Assembly (NCBI RefSeq): GCF_005116575.1
Contig: NZ_SWCN01000017.1
Location: forward strand, 62,001 to 126,000
Origin: Desulforhopalus sp. IMCC35007
GTDB taxonomy: Bacteria; Desulfobacterota; Desulfobulbia; Desulfobulbales; Desulfocapsaceae
DNA length: 64,000 nucleotides
Direction of reading: 5' to 3'
Shown here: positions 38,423 to 48,251 of the stretch, in pieces
Numbering within the stretch: position 1 is the first letter of the stretch
Layout of the letters: each line of letters opens with the position of its first letter
The notes under the pieces: generated by a model
Told to the model about the DNA's origin: nothing
The model's database searches: none
Seen by the model: only the letters and a program-made list of their open reading frames with translations
Position numbers and translations under genes: made by a program

Positions 38423-39090
38423 GTCGCGGCCTCTATCCTTCCATCTTTCAAATACAGTCTGTTATTTGTCAGCTCAATAAGTTCCGGGTCATGGGTTGCC
38501 ACAACCAAAGTGGAACCCTGAACATCACAAAGAGATAATATCAGTTCAATAAGGTTATATCCCGTAACCGAATCCAGACTCGACGTTGGTTCATCTGCCA
38601 GTATCAGGGCGGGCTTATGGGCAATGGCTCGAGCAAATGCGATTCGCTGGTTTTCACCGCCGGACATTTCCCCGGGCATCGCTTTTTCATAGCCGACAAG
38701 GTCGAAACAAGCCAACAATTCTTCGATTCGACCCTTCTGTTTCTTACCATAAATGCTATTGAGTTCCAAGGGGAGCATCAGGTTTTCCGCAACTGTAAGC
38801 CAGGGAAGAAGATTGGCCGTCTGAAAAACAAAACCAATGTCCCGGCGCTGAAAATACGCACGTTGTCTTGAACTCATTGAACAGATATCTTGTCCATTAT
38901 ACAAAATCCTGCCACCATCAGGTTGTTCGAGCGCCCCCAGGCAATTCAGCAGTGTCGTTTTCCCTGATCCCGATTTTCCTGCCAGAGTAAAACTCTGCCC
39001 CTTCGCCACGCTAAAAGAAATATCAGTGAGTGCGGTGATGTGGCCCCTGCCGGAGGTGTATTGTTTGCAGACAGAAAATATCTCTAGCAT
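38419..39090 (-). CDS. ABC transporter ATPase, LolD/MacB-like
   Basis: 223-residue ATPase of the lipoprotein/macrolide exporter group: Walker A AGKSGSGKTT, the LolD-type QRRDIGFVFQTANLLPWLTV, signature MSGGENQRIAFARA, Walker B LILADEPTSSLD, and ATHDPEL. It follows the permease gene by 3 bases and overlaps the cytochrome gene. The substrate is unknown. Confidence 0.92.
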   Translation of the reverse strand: MLEIFSVCKQYTSGRGHITALTDISFSVAKGQSFTLAGKSGSGKTTLLNCLGALEQPDGGRILYNGQDICSMSSRQRAYFQRRDIGFVFQTANLLPWLTVAENLMLPLELNSIYGKKQKGRIEELLACFDLVGYEKAMPGEMSGGENQRIAFARAIAHKPALILADEPTSSLDSVTGYNLIELILSLCDVQGSTLVVATHDPELIELTNNRLYLKDGRIEAAT

Positions 39091-39093
39091 ATT

Positions 39094-40254
39094 TTACACG
39101 CTCCTCAAAATATCTGCAGGACTCTTGCGAATTATATATATAGCGGGCCAAACGGCGGCTGCAAGGCCAAAGAAAACGGCAAGAAGAGGCGAAGGTAACA
39201 AAGAGGCAAGGGTCAGTCTGGGGTAAATAACACCTGATACGGAAAAATACTGGTTGTGTGAAGTGAGCGTTGTGAGATCAATACCACTCTCTGAAAACAG
39301 CGCTACGGCGGCAATACCTGCAATTTCACCAATCAAGGCTGCAAAGATGGTAAGAAAAGCTATTTGAGTAACAAGTAGCAGGGCCGTATCGACAGGGAGG
39401 ATGCCCATGGCTTTCAGGATTCCATGCTCACGCATGTTTCTCAAGGTAAAGATAAGAAAAGCACATGAAATACCCACGGAAACAAGAACAAAAACCAGGA
39501 TCATCACAATTGCCATACAGACAAAATTCAGGTCAATCAGCTGCTTAAGATCGGGCATAAACTCTGGCCAATCCTTAAATGTGGCGGACGGCATGAGCTC
39601 TCGGTATCTCTCCACTACCGTCTTCGTTGGTGTTCCATAGTGTAAAAACACCGCCACATTGATAGGGCTGTCAGGCTTTGGAAACACTTCAACGGGACAG
39701 AACGCCAGGCCTTGGTCAAGTTGAGAGATACCGGTGTGATAAATGCCAATGACTGTAAATGTCTTAAGAACCTCACCCGGTCGGCTTCCAAGTTTCACCT
39801 GCCCGCCGACCTCCACTTGAAGCCTGCTGGCGGTTTCCTGGTTGATAAAGATAGCCTCTTCACCGGCAAGCAGATAACGCCCTGCAACAGATTTTTTCCA
39901 GAGTACGGTACTCTGTTTCTCCTGCACGGGGTCGACACCCATCAATAAAACAGTTTCAAAAATATCATCTGTCCAGAGCAAAAATCTATGTTCGGTTCGA
40001 CGCAGGACATGCTCCACCCCCTCCACCTGCAAAAGGCTGGTATCGCTTCCCGGTAAAATGTTGGTCCCGGAGATGTGGCCCGAAAAAAGTCCGATGGAAT
40101 TACGAATCATCGCATCGTTGGTACCAATGGCAAGAGCAGCAAGAAAAACTAGAGCCCCAACCGCAAAAATAACCATAAACGACAGGACAACCGTCGTCCG
40201 CCAGGAACGCAACAGGTGCAACAGAGAAAGTTTTGCTATGAACCGTAATCGCAT
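39094..40254 (-). CDS. ABC transporter permease, FtsX/MacB-like
   Basis: 386 residues: one N-terminal transmembrane helix, a periplasmic MacB-PCD-like domain (about 45-240), then three helices of the FtsX domain (about 255-380) ending IYIIRKSPADILRSV. This is the layout of type VII (MacB/LolE) mechanotransmission transporters, which extrude lipids, lipoproteins or peptides from the inner membrane. Encoded with its ATPase. Confidence 0.9.
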   Translation of the reverse strand: MRLRFIAKLSLLHLLRSWRTTVVLSFMVIFAVGALVFLAALAIGTNDAMIRNSIGLFSGHISGTNILPGSDTSLLQVEGVEHVLRRTEHRFLLWTDDIFETVLLMGVDPVQEKQSTVLWKKSVAGRYLLAGEEAIFINQETASRLQVEVGGQVKLGSRPGEVLKTFTVIGIYHTGISQLDQGLAFCPVEVFPKPDSPINVAVFLHYGTPTKTVVERYRELMPSATFKDWPEFMPDLKQLIDLNFVCMAIVMILVFVLVSVGISCAFLIFTLRNMREHGILKAMGILPVDTALLLVTQIAFLTIFAALIGEIAGIAAVALFSESGIDLTTLTSHNQYFSVSGVIYPRLTLASLLPSPLLAVFFGLAAAVWPAIYIIRKSPADILRSV

Positions 40255-40273
40255 TGCCAGCCTATCGATTGTG

Positions 40274-41272
40274 CTATAGCTGGACGCCGATGCGTCCTGC
40301 TATAAAGTTGGTAGCCGGCTCGAGGAGATACAAATCGTGATCGTGGAACAGGTTACGCAACCCACTATCAAGAAACTGCAAGGCCTTGGTTTTCATCCTC
40401 ATAGCAAGCTCAGGGAAATCAGCATAAAAATGCTCAGGTGAAGCGCTCGACTTCAGTGATGTTTCCAGTTGCTGCCATACTTCGGCCGATTCCTCATGAA
40501 AGATTACCGAGGCGACATAATTGTGACGCTGTTCCATCACATCCCGAAATAAATCAACCATGTCATCGAGGATCTGACATCCCATTCCGATATTATAAAG
40601 TGCATCTTGCACGGCCATTGCTGCCGGAATTACCGTCTCCTCAAAGACTGCAGGAATGGCCCATGTGCATTTAAAAAGGACACCGGTTTTAAAATGATGG
40701 ATCTTGTTCAGAATTTCTTCAGGAAGCAGCCTTTCCTCCACCCCACCTTCTTCAGAAGCTTCCTGAGCCCCGCTTTGCAGAAGGGCATGCAGCGATGCTG
40801 TGCTCGCCTGTACCAGCTTTTCAATCGGTAGCTTACGGGTCAAACAGTAATCGAGCAAAATATGAACAAGGGCACGATCTGAAACCATGATATCCAGCAC
40901 AGAACGAAAACGATACGCTCCGGCCGGCAAATCCGTCTCAAGAGTCTTTTTGTACTCATCGTCCAGGATGTTGTCACAACCGGTGACCATCCCTCGCAAA
41001 CATTGATTAACGGCGGCATAGAGGATGCGTCGATCCTTACTGATACCAGCCCTGTAGTAGGAATACATAAACAGGGTTGAGAAAAAATTACGCTGCAGAG
41101 AAAACGTGATCCGATCCGGTTCGATAAGCTGGACAGAACTTCCCTCCATGATGGCCGCTGCATTTTGCCAGTAGCATTGAAGACCTTCCTCGAGTTCAGC
41201 CGCCAGCATCTCTAAAGGTTCGGGAAGAGGGCTGGCAGCAAAGGATACGGCTGAAGGCGATGTCTTTTTCAT
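40274..41272 (-). CDS. Isoprenyl diphosphate synthase-like protein
   Basis: 332 residues, mostly helical. Two Asp-rich segments stand in polyprenyl synthetase positions: GCDNILDDEYK (first, around 97-107) and GMGCQILDDMVD (second, around 225-236). The first lacks the strict DDxxD spacing, so it may bind a different prenyl substrate or act as a terpene/squalene-type synthase. The start overlaps the stop of the methyltransferase gene by 4 bases. Possible product: a modified isoprenoid handled by the neighbouring exporter (inference). Confidence 0.7.
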   Translation of the reverse strand: MKKTSPSAVSFAASPLPEPLEMLAAELEEGLQCYWQNAAAIMEGSSVQLIEPDRITFSLQRNFFSTLFMYSYYRAGISKDRRILYAAVNQCLRGMVTGCDNILDDEYKKTLETDLPAGAYRFRSVLDIMVSDRALVHILLDYCLTRKLPIEKLVQASTASLHALLQSGAQEASEEGGVEERLLPEEILNKIHHFKTGVLFKCTWAIPAVFEETVIPAAMAVQDALYNIGMGCQILDDMVDLFRDVMEQRHNYVASVIFHEESAEVWQQLETSLKSSASPEHFYADFPELAMRMKTKALQFLDSGLRNLFHDHDLYLLEPATNFIAGRIGVQL

Positions 41273-41919
41273 TTTGTTGTCTCGAATACAGAGATATATC
41301 CAAAATAGTGGGCCACGGTCCGAGGAGGCTGAAATCCCGCTTCCACCATCAATTCTGGCAAAACCCCTCTGATGTTTTCAGCAATCTGGGGCTGCATAAA
41401 AAACCAGCGCGAGACGTGAGAGACAAGCTTTCCCATGAAAGTCGTCGGAGTGTGCATATCGGCAATGACAAGCTTGCCTCCAGGCTTGAGGACTCTAAAC
41501 GCCTCAGACAAACTCTGCTTTTTGAGATCCAATGGGACATGGTGATAGAAGAGACTTGAGACGATGCCATCAAATGTTTCGCTGGCAAATGACAAATCTT
41601 CTGCGGCCATTGCCTCAAAGAGACAATGGTTGCTACCACGTTTTTTTCTTGCAATTTCAATCATTTTCCCAGCAGCATCAATGCCTGTTACGCAGCCGCC
41701 CTGTTCGGGTTGCAGCCGCGCACTCACCATCTGACACAGTATTCCTGTGCCACAGCCTATGTCAAGAATTCTGTCTGCAGGCTGCGGATCGAGGGTGTTT
41801 AAAATAGTAAGGTCATACTCTGCCTGTTTGTTCAGCAGACATACCGGTTCAAGCAGGTCATATACTGAGGCTGCATAATCGAGGGTTCGCCCCCGTGTTG
41901 GAATCGAAGGTATGGTCAT
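41269..41919 (-). CDS. SAM-dependent class I methyltransferase
   Basis: 216 residues with the Rossmann SAM-binding motif I ILDIGCGTGILC, an acidic residue after strand 2 (GIDAAGK), and the post-I motifs EDLSFASETFDGIVSSLFYHH and FRVLKPGGKLVIADMH, as in UbiE/MenG-like enzymes. It leads the operon of isoprenyl synthase, ABC exporter and diheme lipoprotein, so a prenylated lipid or quinone is a reasonable substrate guess. Confidence 0.85.
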   Translation of the reverse strand: MTIPSIPTRGRTLDYAASVYDLLEPVCLLNKQAEYDLTILNTLDPQPADRILDIGCGTGILCQMVSARLQPEQGGCVTGIDAAGKMIEIARKKRGSNHCLFEAMAAEDLSFASETFDGIVSSLFYHHVPLDLKKQSLSEAFRVLKPGGKLVIADMHTPTTFMGKLVSHVSRWFFMQPQIAENIRGVLPELMVEAGFQPPRTVAHYFGYISVFETTK

Positions 41920-42222
41920 AATGTGTTTTAGCTCCCATGGTCCTGCTGCGTGTAAGCATGCCTGTTATTTTGGGCTGACTCATTTTGAATATGTATTTAT
42001 AATCCGTTTGTAAATGGAAGCCCTTCCACCATCCGACATCATCTGCAAAACTGATTGCTTCTATTACCAACGCCGGGGAGGTATAATTTAAGCGGTGATC
42101 ATGTTCAGATCAGTCTTTACCAAGAAACAGTCAAAGCCGCCTGCACACTCGTTTCACCTCTTTTATGTGCATCTTAGCTGGCGATATTTTCTCTTTATAT
42201 ACGTGGAGCCGTTGAGAAAAAA
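41920..42222. other. Divergent intergenic region
   Basis: It separates the methyltransferase operon (minus) from the C_GCAxxG_C_C gene (plus) and should hold both promoters. No clear consensus promoter, operator or RNA found. Confidence 0.4.
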
Positions 42223-42678
42223 ATGAATGATCCTGAGTTAGTAAAAAATAGAGTAGCACAGTATTATTGGGAAGATGATTTAAACTGTGCAACAACGACC
42301 TTAAAAATACTCTCTGAGAGATTCAATATTGAAGTGAGTGACCAGGTATTTTCTGCGGCTACAGGTATGCATGGTGCCGGTCTATACGGTGCACAATGTG
42401 GTCTGGTAGAAGGCACCTTAATGTTTTTAGGGATATTTTCACAACAGAATAACTACTCGAAAGATCAAACAGTTAGATGTTGCTATGAATTTGCCAATGC
42501 TTTTGAAAATGTCTTTGGCAGTTTACAATGCAGGGTTTTACGGCCAGAGGGATTTACAGAAACTAACCCTCCTCACCTTTGTGAGTCTCTTACCTGCCGG
42601 GCAGTAGATTTTGCTATCTTGTTTATACAAAACATTGAAAGAACTCACCAGCGGACAAAAAGTGTAGAGCGAACATAG
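42223..42678 (+). CDS. C_GCAxxG_C_C family redox protein
   Basis: 151 residues with the spaced Cys pattern of this family: NCATTTL, GLYGAQCGLVEG, CCYEFANAFENVFGSLQCRVL, and PPHLCESLTC. Members occur mainly in anaerobes and are thought to bind metal or carry redox-active cysteines. No signal peptide. Monocistronic; role unknown. Confidence 0.85.
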   Translation: MNDPELVKNRVAQYYWEDDLNCATTTLKILSERFNIEVSDQVFSAATGMHGAGLYGAQCGLVEGTLMFLGIFSQQNNYSKDQTVRCCYEFANAFENVFGSLQCRVLRPEGFTETNPPHLCESLTCRAVDFAILFIQNIERTHQRTKSVERT

Positions 42679-42735
42679 TACCGAAAATATCATTGGTTCC
42701 ATGTTACTTCGTGGACCTGTCTATTAGCCACTTGA

Positions 42736-43863
42736 TCAAGACAAGGTCTTTTTGAACCGTCCAATAGCAATGCTAAGAAAGGTAAGCGACAAGCCTAACT
42801 GAGCCAGAATGGCTGGCCAGAGTGCAGCGATACCCACATCTTTCATGACAATGCCCCGGAGGATGTCCAGGTACCAGCGCATCGGGTTAAAGACCGTGGC
42901 GTAGCGTACGGGATCGGGCATATTGCTGATCGGAAACATAAAACCACTCAGCATAACAGAGGGCATAAGCACGAGAAAGCTGGTGAGTAAGGCCTGCTGC
43001 TGGGTAGTAGCACTGCCGCTGATGATCAGAGCGATTCCCATATTGCCCGCAAGATATATTCCGGTAAGCCCGTAGAGCAGGAACAGGCTGCCCTTGACAT
43101 GGACACCAAAGAGGAAGAATGCGACAATAAGCATAACTGACATGCTTATATAACCGGTGATCATGTAAGGAATAGTTTTTCCAAGGATAAATTCAATCCC
43201 GCGGATTGGAGTTACCATGACCTGTTCGATAGTGCCGATCTCTTTTTCCCGGACAATTCCAATACTTGTCAGCAACAGACTGAAAATATAGAGCATGGTG
43301 GCGATAAGCGAGGGCACATAATAGAAATGGCTCTCCTGGTTGGCGTTATACCAGGCCCGTGTTTCTGTTAAGATCTGAACCGCTGGCGTGGTTATACCCT
43401 TTCGGCCCAGCCGCTCCATAAGCTTTGTATCGTTGTAATCATTTACAATATAGCCTGCATAACCAAGGACAATGGCGGTACTGTTGCTGTCCGTGCCGTC
43501 TGTAAGAAGCTGTATCGTGCCACTCTTGTCAGAATATATGTCTCTGCTAAAACCTCCGGGGATCTGCAGCACCGCACGCACCTCACTTTTATCGAGCAGG
43601 GGAGAAATTTCACTCTGGGCCGATAGAGAAAAGCTCACCTGGAAATATCTGCTGGCAGTGAATGCACTGATCAGCTCCCGAGAGGCGGGAGTCTTGTCCA
43701 TATCAAGAACAGCCAGACGAATATCGGTGACATCGGTGGTAAGCGCAAAGGCCATAATCGTCATCTGAATGACCGGTACCCCAAAGATAACCACCCGCAT
43801 CCGGGGATCACGCAACATTTGGAGGAACTCTTTGATGAGCATGCGAAAAAGTCGTTGCAGCAT
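42736..43863 (-). CDS. ybhR: ABC-2 type permease, YbhR-like
   Basis: 375 residues: an N-terminal helix (FGVPVIQMTIMAFALTTD), a large periplasmic domain (about 45-170), then five helices of an ABC-2 membrane domain with the conserved REKEIGTIEQVMVTPIRGIEFILGK loop and PSVMLSGFMFPISNMP. Last gene of the TetR-HlyD-ATPase-permease-permease operon, the same composition as E. coli ybhGFSR. Confidence 0.92.
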   Translation of the reverse strand: MLQRLFRMLIKEFLQMLRDPRMRVVIFGVPVIQMTIMAFALTTDVTDIRLAVLDMDKTPASRELISAFTASRYFQVSFSLSAQSEISPLLDKSEVRAVLQIPGGFSRDIYSDKSGTIQLLTDGTDSNSTAIVLGYAGYIVNDYNDTKLMERLGRKGITTPAVQILTETRAWYNANQESHFYYVPSLIATMLYIFSLLLTSIGIVREKEIGTIEQVMVTPIRGIEFILGKTIPYMITGYISMSVMLIVAFFLFGVHVKGSLFLLYGLTGIYLAGNMGIALIISGSATTQQQALLTSFLVLMPSVMLSGFMFPISNMPDPVRYATVFNPMRWYLDILRGIVMKDVGIAALWPAILAQLGLSLTFLSIAIGRFKKTLS

Positions 43864-43866
43864 CTC

Positions 43867-45000
43867 CTACTCCAGTTTGAAAACAAATTTGCGATTGGCT
43901 GCAAGCATCATGATGAGTGCATATACAGCTAAAAACAATGCATCAAGCCAGAGAATTTCAAGCCCTATTCCTTTCAGATAGATACCCCTTAATATAGCAA
44001 TGAAATATCGCGCCGGAACAATATAGGTAAGGAACTGCAACGGCATTGGCATATTCTCGATGGCAAAAACAAAACCACTCAAGAGCAGAGTGGGAAGAAA
44101 ACCAGCAATAATTGCCAGCTGGTTCGCCAGGACCTGGGTTTTGAGTTTAATACTGAGAGTCATCCCGAAAAACAGTGCGCCGGTCAAAAATACAGAGGAC
44201 ATGGCAAAGAGCAGGCCGGCGTTACCGACAATGGGCACATCAAAAATCCACTGTCCCATTAAAACAGCGGCGGTTACATCAATCATGCCTATACAAAAAT
44301 AGGGGATAACCTTACCAAAGATAAGCTCAGGGCCACGCAGTGGAGTGCTGATAAGCTGTTCCATGGTCCCCATCTCCCACTCCTTGGCAACGGTTGTACT
44401 GGTCAAAAGAGCTGCCACGACAATCATAACCAGGGCGATGATTCCGGGGATAAGGACATTCTGACTGCGCAGGCCGGGATTATACCAGGAGCGCTGCTCC
44501 AGGGTAATCGGCTGCTCCAGCTTTCCCCGCCCTTTACGCTGCATCTGTTCTGAGGTTATCTTACCGGCATAGATCGTACCGATGGTTGCTGCATAGTTCA
44601 TGGCCAGCCGTGAGGTGTTGGCGTCACTGCCGTCTCCGATAATTTGGATTTTTACCGGTTTTGCAGCGCTTACTTTTTCTGCAAAATCACCAGGAACCAC
44701 CAGGGCAACCATGGCAGCACCCCGGTCAAGCTCGTCTTGCAGCTCATTGTAATTATTTCTGTATCCCTTCACAGAGAAATATGGGGAACTGTGAAACATA
44801 CTGAGAAGCTCGCGACTCTGAGGGGTGCGTGATTGGTCCCAGACCACCGTCGGTACCTGACGAAGGTCAAGGGTCAGGGCGTAGCCATAGAGAAGGATGA
44901 GGAACAGCGGAATGGCAAGAGCCAGAGTCAGGCTGCGCCAGTCGCGCAATAAATGCAGGGTTTCTTTTCGCGCCACAGCGGCCAGCCGTCTTATCTTCAT
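43867..45000 (-). CDS. ybhS: ABC-2 type permease, YbhS-like
   Basis: 377 residues with the same layout as YbhR: first helix LTLALAIPLFLILLYGYALTL, periplasmic domain, EWEMGTMEQLISTPLRGPEL loop, PTLLLSGFVFAIENMP. Its start overlaps the ATPase gene stop by 4 bases. It forms the heterodimeric channel with YbhR. Confidence 0.93.
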   Translation of the reverse strand: MKIRRLAAVARKETLHLLRDWRSLTLALAIPLFLILLYGYALTLDLRQVPTVVWDQSRTPQSRELLSMFHSSPYFSVKGYRNNYNELQDELDRGAAMVALVVPGDFAEKVSAAKPVKIQIIGDGSDANTSRLAMNYAATIGTIYAGKITSEQMQRKGRGKLEQPITLEQRSWYNPGLRSQNVLIPGIIALVMIVVAALLTSTTVAKEWEMGTMEQLISTPLRGPELIFGKVIPYFCIGMIDVTAAVLMGQWIFDVPIVGNAGLLFAMSSVFLTGALFFGMTLSIKLKTQVLANQLAIIAGFLPTLLLSGFVFAIENMPMPLQFLTYIVPARYFIAILRGIYLKGIGLEILWLDALFLAVYALIMMLAANRKFVFKLE

Positions 45001-46970
45001 AATCTACCCGCTTCACCACTCTTTTTTTCCTTAATGCTTCGATCTACTTCTTCGATGAGGGAAATAAATACATCCTCCATGTTCGGCAGAATTATTTCCA
45101 TGCTCACATCCCGGATATCTTTTGCCAGAAGAAGCGAATGGATTGCCTGCATAGCGCTGTCTGAATCTGCGGTGACAATATGCAGGCCCGAGCCAAAAAG
45201 TGCGACATCGCGAACCTGGGGTAACTCTTTGAGCGGCTTGATCAGGCTTTGTGGGCTCGGACAGCGAAGGTCAATAATCTCATCGTTCATGAATGTTGTT
45301 TTCAACTCCATAGGAGAACCCGAGGCAATCATTGTACCGTTATAGATGAGTGCGATCCTATCACAATACTCAGCCTCCTCCATGTAATGGGTGGTGACAA
45401 ATACGGTAATGCCCTGTTCGGCCATATTGGAGATAAGATCCCAGAAACGCCTGCGACTGAGTGGATCGACACCACTGGTCGGCTCATCGAGAAAAATGAT
45501 CGGCGGCTCATGGAGGATGGCGCAGGCAAGGGCAAGACGCTGTTTCCAGCCACCACTGAGAATAGCTGTGATACTCTTTTCGTGGTCATCAAGCCCCGCC
45601 ATCTTCAAAGCCCATTTTTTACGCTCTGCAAGACGCTCCCCCTTAAGCCCGTAGATCCCCCCATAAAAATCAATATTCTCTTCCACCGTAAGATCTTCGT
45701 AGAGGGAGAATTTCTGGCTCATATAGCCGATATTGAGCTTGATGCGCTCAGCCTCTCTATTGATATCGTGCCCACCAACTGTGCCGCTGCCTGCGCTTGG
45801 GCGAAGAAGGCCGCAAAGCATTCGAATAGTGGTACTTTTACCGGCACCATTTGGACCAAGAAAGCCGAAGATCTCACCTTTTTTCACCCGAAAACTGACG
45901 TCGTCGACAGCGATAAAAGTGCCAAAGCGCCTGGTGAGATGTTCCACCTCTACGGCAAAACCTTCATTTTTCGTTAAAGCAGCGGAAAATACTGTCTCCG
46001 CCTGCTTTTCATCAGTCTCTTTATTCTTTTTACCGAGTATGCTGACAAAGACATCCTCAAGGGAAGGCTGAATTTCCCTTATCTGTTCAACGGCAATATT
46101 TTCTTTTGCAAGGATGCGCCTGACTTCGACTTCTGCAACCTGTACCTCCTGGCATACGAGATGAACAGTATCTCCGAAAAGGTTGACACTTTTACTTATG
46201 GGCAGACCCGCAAGAAGGCCGACAAGCTGTCTGGCTTCACCACTTCTGATGGCAAGTATCAGGCCTTCCATCATCTTTTTTATTTCACCTGGTGCTCCCG
46301 TCGCAAGCAACCGCCCCTGATCGAGCAGCCCCACCCGGTCACATCGTTCCGCTTCATCAAGATAGGCAGTGGTCACCAGGACTGCGACTCCATCTTCTCG
46401 TAATCTGTTGAGAATACGCCAAAAATCCCGACGGCTCACCGGGTCGACACCATTTGTCGGTTCGTCAAGCAGCAGCACCTTCGGGGTATGGATAAGTGCA
46501 CAAACGAGCTGCAACTTCTGTTTCATGCCCCCCGAAAGCTTTCCCGCAGGCCGATGAATAAAAGGGCGCATATTACTGAAATCAAGAAGTTCTTCGATCC
46601 GCTGTTGACGCCCCTTGCGACTCATACCGTACAGATCGGCATAAAAGCTGATATTTTCCCCGACGGTAAGATCTACATACAGCCCGAATCTCTGACTCAT
46701 ATAGGCAAGATGATCCTTGACCGCCGCAGCCTCGGTTGCGGTGCTGCAACCTGCAATGGTGGCAGAACCTGAATCCGGATCCATGATGGTTGCAAGCATT
46801 CGCAGGCTGGTGGATTTCCCTGCTCCATCCGGCCCCACAAGCCCGAAGATCTCCCCCGGATAGACTTCAAGACTCAACTGGTCCACCGCGACAAGCTGGG
46901 CAAATGATTTACGCAATGCGACTGCGGATATGGCCGGGACTTGTCCTTCTTTTTGATGATCAGCCAGCAT
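44997..46970 (-). CDS. ybhF: ABC transporter with two fused ATPase domains, YbhF-like
   Basis: 657 residues, two tandem ATPases. The first has Walker A GPDGAGKST (Asp where Asn is usual), LSGGMKQKL and LLLDEPTNGVDP; the second has GPNGAGKST, LSGGWKQRL and IFLDEPTSGVDP. Both catalytic sets look complete. Powers the YbhRS channel. In E. coli this exporter handles cationic drugs such as cefoperazone, chloramphenicol or tetracycline and Na+; the substrate here is unknown. Confidence 0.95.
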   Translation of the reverse strand: MLADHQKEGQVPAISAVALRKSFAQLVAVDQLSLEVYPGEIFGLVGPDGAGKSTSLRMLATIMDPDSGSATIAGCSTATEAAAVKDHLAYMSQRFGLYVDLTVGENISFYADLYGMSRKGRQQRIEELLDFSNMRPFIHRPAGKLSGGMKQKLQLVCALIHTPKVLLLDEPTNGVDPVSRRDFWRILNRLREDGVAVLVTTAYLDEAERCDRVGLLDQGRLLATGAPGEIKKMMEGLILAIRSGEARQLVGLLAGLPISKSVNLFGDTVHLVCQEVQVAEVEVRRILAKENIAVEQIREIQPSLEDVFVSILGKKNKETDEKQAETVFSAALTKNEGFAVEVEHLTRRFGTFIAVDDVSFRVKKGEIFGFLGPNGAGKSTTIRMLCGLLRPSAGSGTVGGHDINREAERIKLNIGYMSQKFSLYEDLTVEENIDFYGGIYGLKGERLAERKKWALKMAGLDDHEKSITAILSGGWKQRLALACAILHEPPIIFLDEPTSGVDPLSRRRFWDLISNMAEQGITVFVTTHYMEEAEYCDRIALIYNGTMIASGSPMELKTTFMNDEIIDLRCPSPQSLIKPLKELPQVRDVALFGSGLHIVTADSDSAMQAIHSLLLAKDIRDVSMEIILPNMEDVFISLIEEVDRSIKEKKSGEAGRL

Positions 46971-47060
46971 TTTCCCTACACATCTTCAAAGGATTATAAA
47001 AATTTCTGTGCAGGAGATCCTTACACAATATTATCTGAGTCCAGGCCATGATAGATTTTT

Positions 47061-48251
47061 CTACTGGGTCACAAGGCTGATAGTGCCGTCTGCAGGCATC
47101 CCCGGCTTGAGTTCATTGCCCGGATTTTCAAGATCCACCTTGATGCGGTACATCAATTTGACCCGCTCCTCAAAGGTCTGTACCGTCTTGGGTGTAAATT
47201 CCGCCTGACTGCTGATATAACTGACCCGCCCTTTATAGCTTTTTTCAGGGAATGAATCTGTTGTAACACTGACTTCCTGATGAAGCTGGATCTTACCAAG
47301 GAGACTTTCCGGGATATATGCCCGCAACCACGGGTGAGTCAGCTTGCCGAGGATCATTACCGGTGATGCCGGGTTCAGATATTCTCCAGGTTCGGCTGAA
47401 ATACTGAGCACCACCGCATCCATCGGAGAAAGCAGCTCGGTATATGTGAGCTGCTGATGGGCCTGTTGGCTGGCAGCCTTGGCGCTCTGAAGTTTTGCCC
47501 TGGCCTGATCAATGCTCTCTTGCCTCGGACCGGCCTTCACCAGAGCATATTCAGCTTTTGCCTGCTGCAGGGCAGCCTCGGCCCTGTTAATCTGCTCGAT
47601 ACGAGGCCCCGCTTTCAGCAGACTGAGTTGCTCACGTGCACCCCTGGTCCTGCCCCTGGCCTCTTTCACCTGGTTTTCCGCTGTGCTATAGCGCGTCCTA
47701 AAACTTTCAAAAATACTTTCACTGACCCCACCCTCTTTATGCAGATTGGCATAGCGCTCATAGTCGCTTTTTGCCTCTTTGAACTGGGCGACTGCAGATT
47801 CTTCTGCGGCAAGGGCCCTTTCAAGCTCGGCACTGGCGCTCTGTACCTCTTCGATCCTGCTGCCATTTTTCAATTCGGCCAGGCTATAGGTTGCCTGCTG
47901 AACCATGGCATCTGCCCGTTCGATATCCTCCTTGCGGCTTCCGGCAATGAGTTCGGCAAGAACCGCTTCGGCGAAGGCCAGATTTGCATCCGCCTGGGCC
48001 ACAGCAATGGTCTGATCGGTTTTTTCCAACCGGGCTAAGACCTGGCTGGCTCTGACAGAGTCTCCTTCTTCGACCAGGCGCTCTTCAACCCTGCCTGCAA
48101 TACGAAAACTCATCTGCGTTTCAGTAACCTCAATGTTACCTGAAAACTTCAGGGACTGACCAGCACCTACGTTCATGAAGTAGCGGTAGACAAAAATTCC
48201 CGCCAGAACAAGCAGCAGGATCGGAATTATGATTTGCAAACGTTTTTTCAT
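47061..48251 (-). CDS. ybhG: HlyD-family membrane fusion protein, YbhG-like
   Basis: 396 residues: a signal anchor (LQIIIPILLLVLAGIFVYRYF), a lipoyl half (VEERLVEEGDSVRASQVLARLE), a long coiled-coil hairpin rich in Ala, Glu and Lys (about 80-270, with repeated LxAGxRxEqI units), the second lipoyl half (SPMDAVVLSISAEPGEYLNP) and a beta-barrel end. It bridges the inner-membrane pump to an outer-membrane channel, perhaps the TolC-like protein at 59973 (inference). Overlaps the TetR gene by 4 bases. Confidence 0.93.
   Translation of the reverse strand: MKKRLQIIIPILLLVLAGIFVYRYFMNVGAGQSLKFSGNIEVTETQMSFRIAGRVEERLVEEGDSVRASQVLARLEKTDQTIAVAQADANLAFAEAVLAELIAGSRKEDIERADAMVQQATYSLAELKNGSRIEEVQSASAELERALAAEESAVAQFKEAKSDYERYANLHKEGGVSESIFESFRTRYSTAENQVKEARGRTRGAREQLSLLKAGPRIEQINRAEAALQQAKAEYALVKAGPRQESIDQARAKLQSAKAASQQAHQQLTYTELLSPMDAVVLSISAEPGEYLNPASPVMILGKLTHPWLRAYIPESLLGKIQLHQEVSVTTDSFPEKSYKGRVSYISSQAEFTPKTVQTFEERVKLMYRIKVDLENPGNELKPGMPADGTISLVTQ

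Noticed and set aside
45249-45977. 242-codon open frame opposite the ybhF-like gene
   Set aside because: Antisense shadow of a clear ABC ATPase; composition is not protein-like.
47457-48038. 193-codon open frame opposite the HlyD-like gene
   Set aside because: Caused by the repetitive coiled-coil codons of the real gene.
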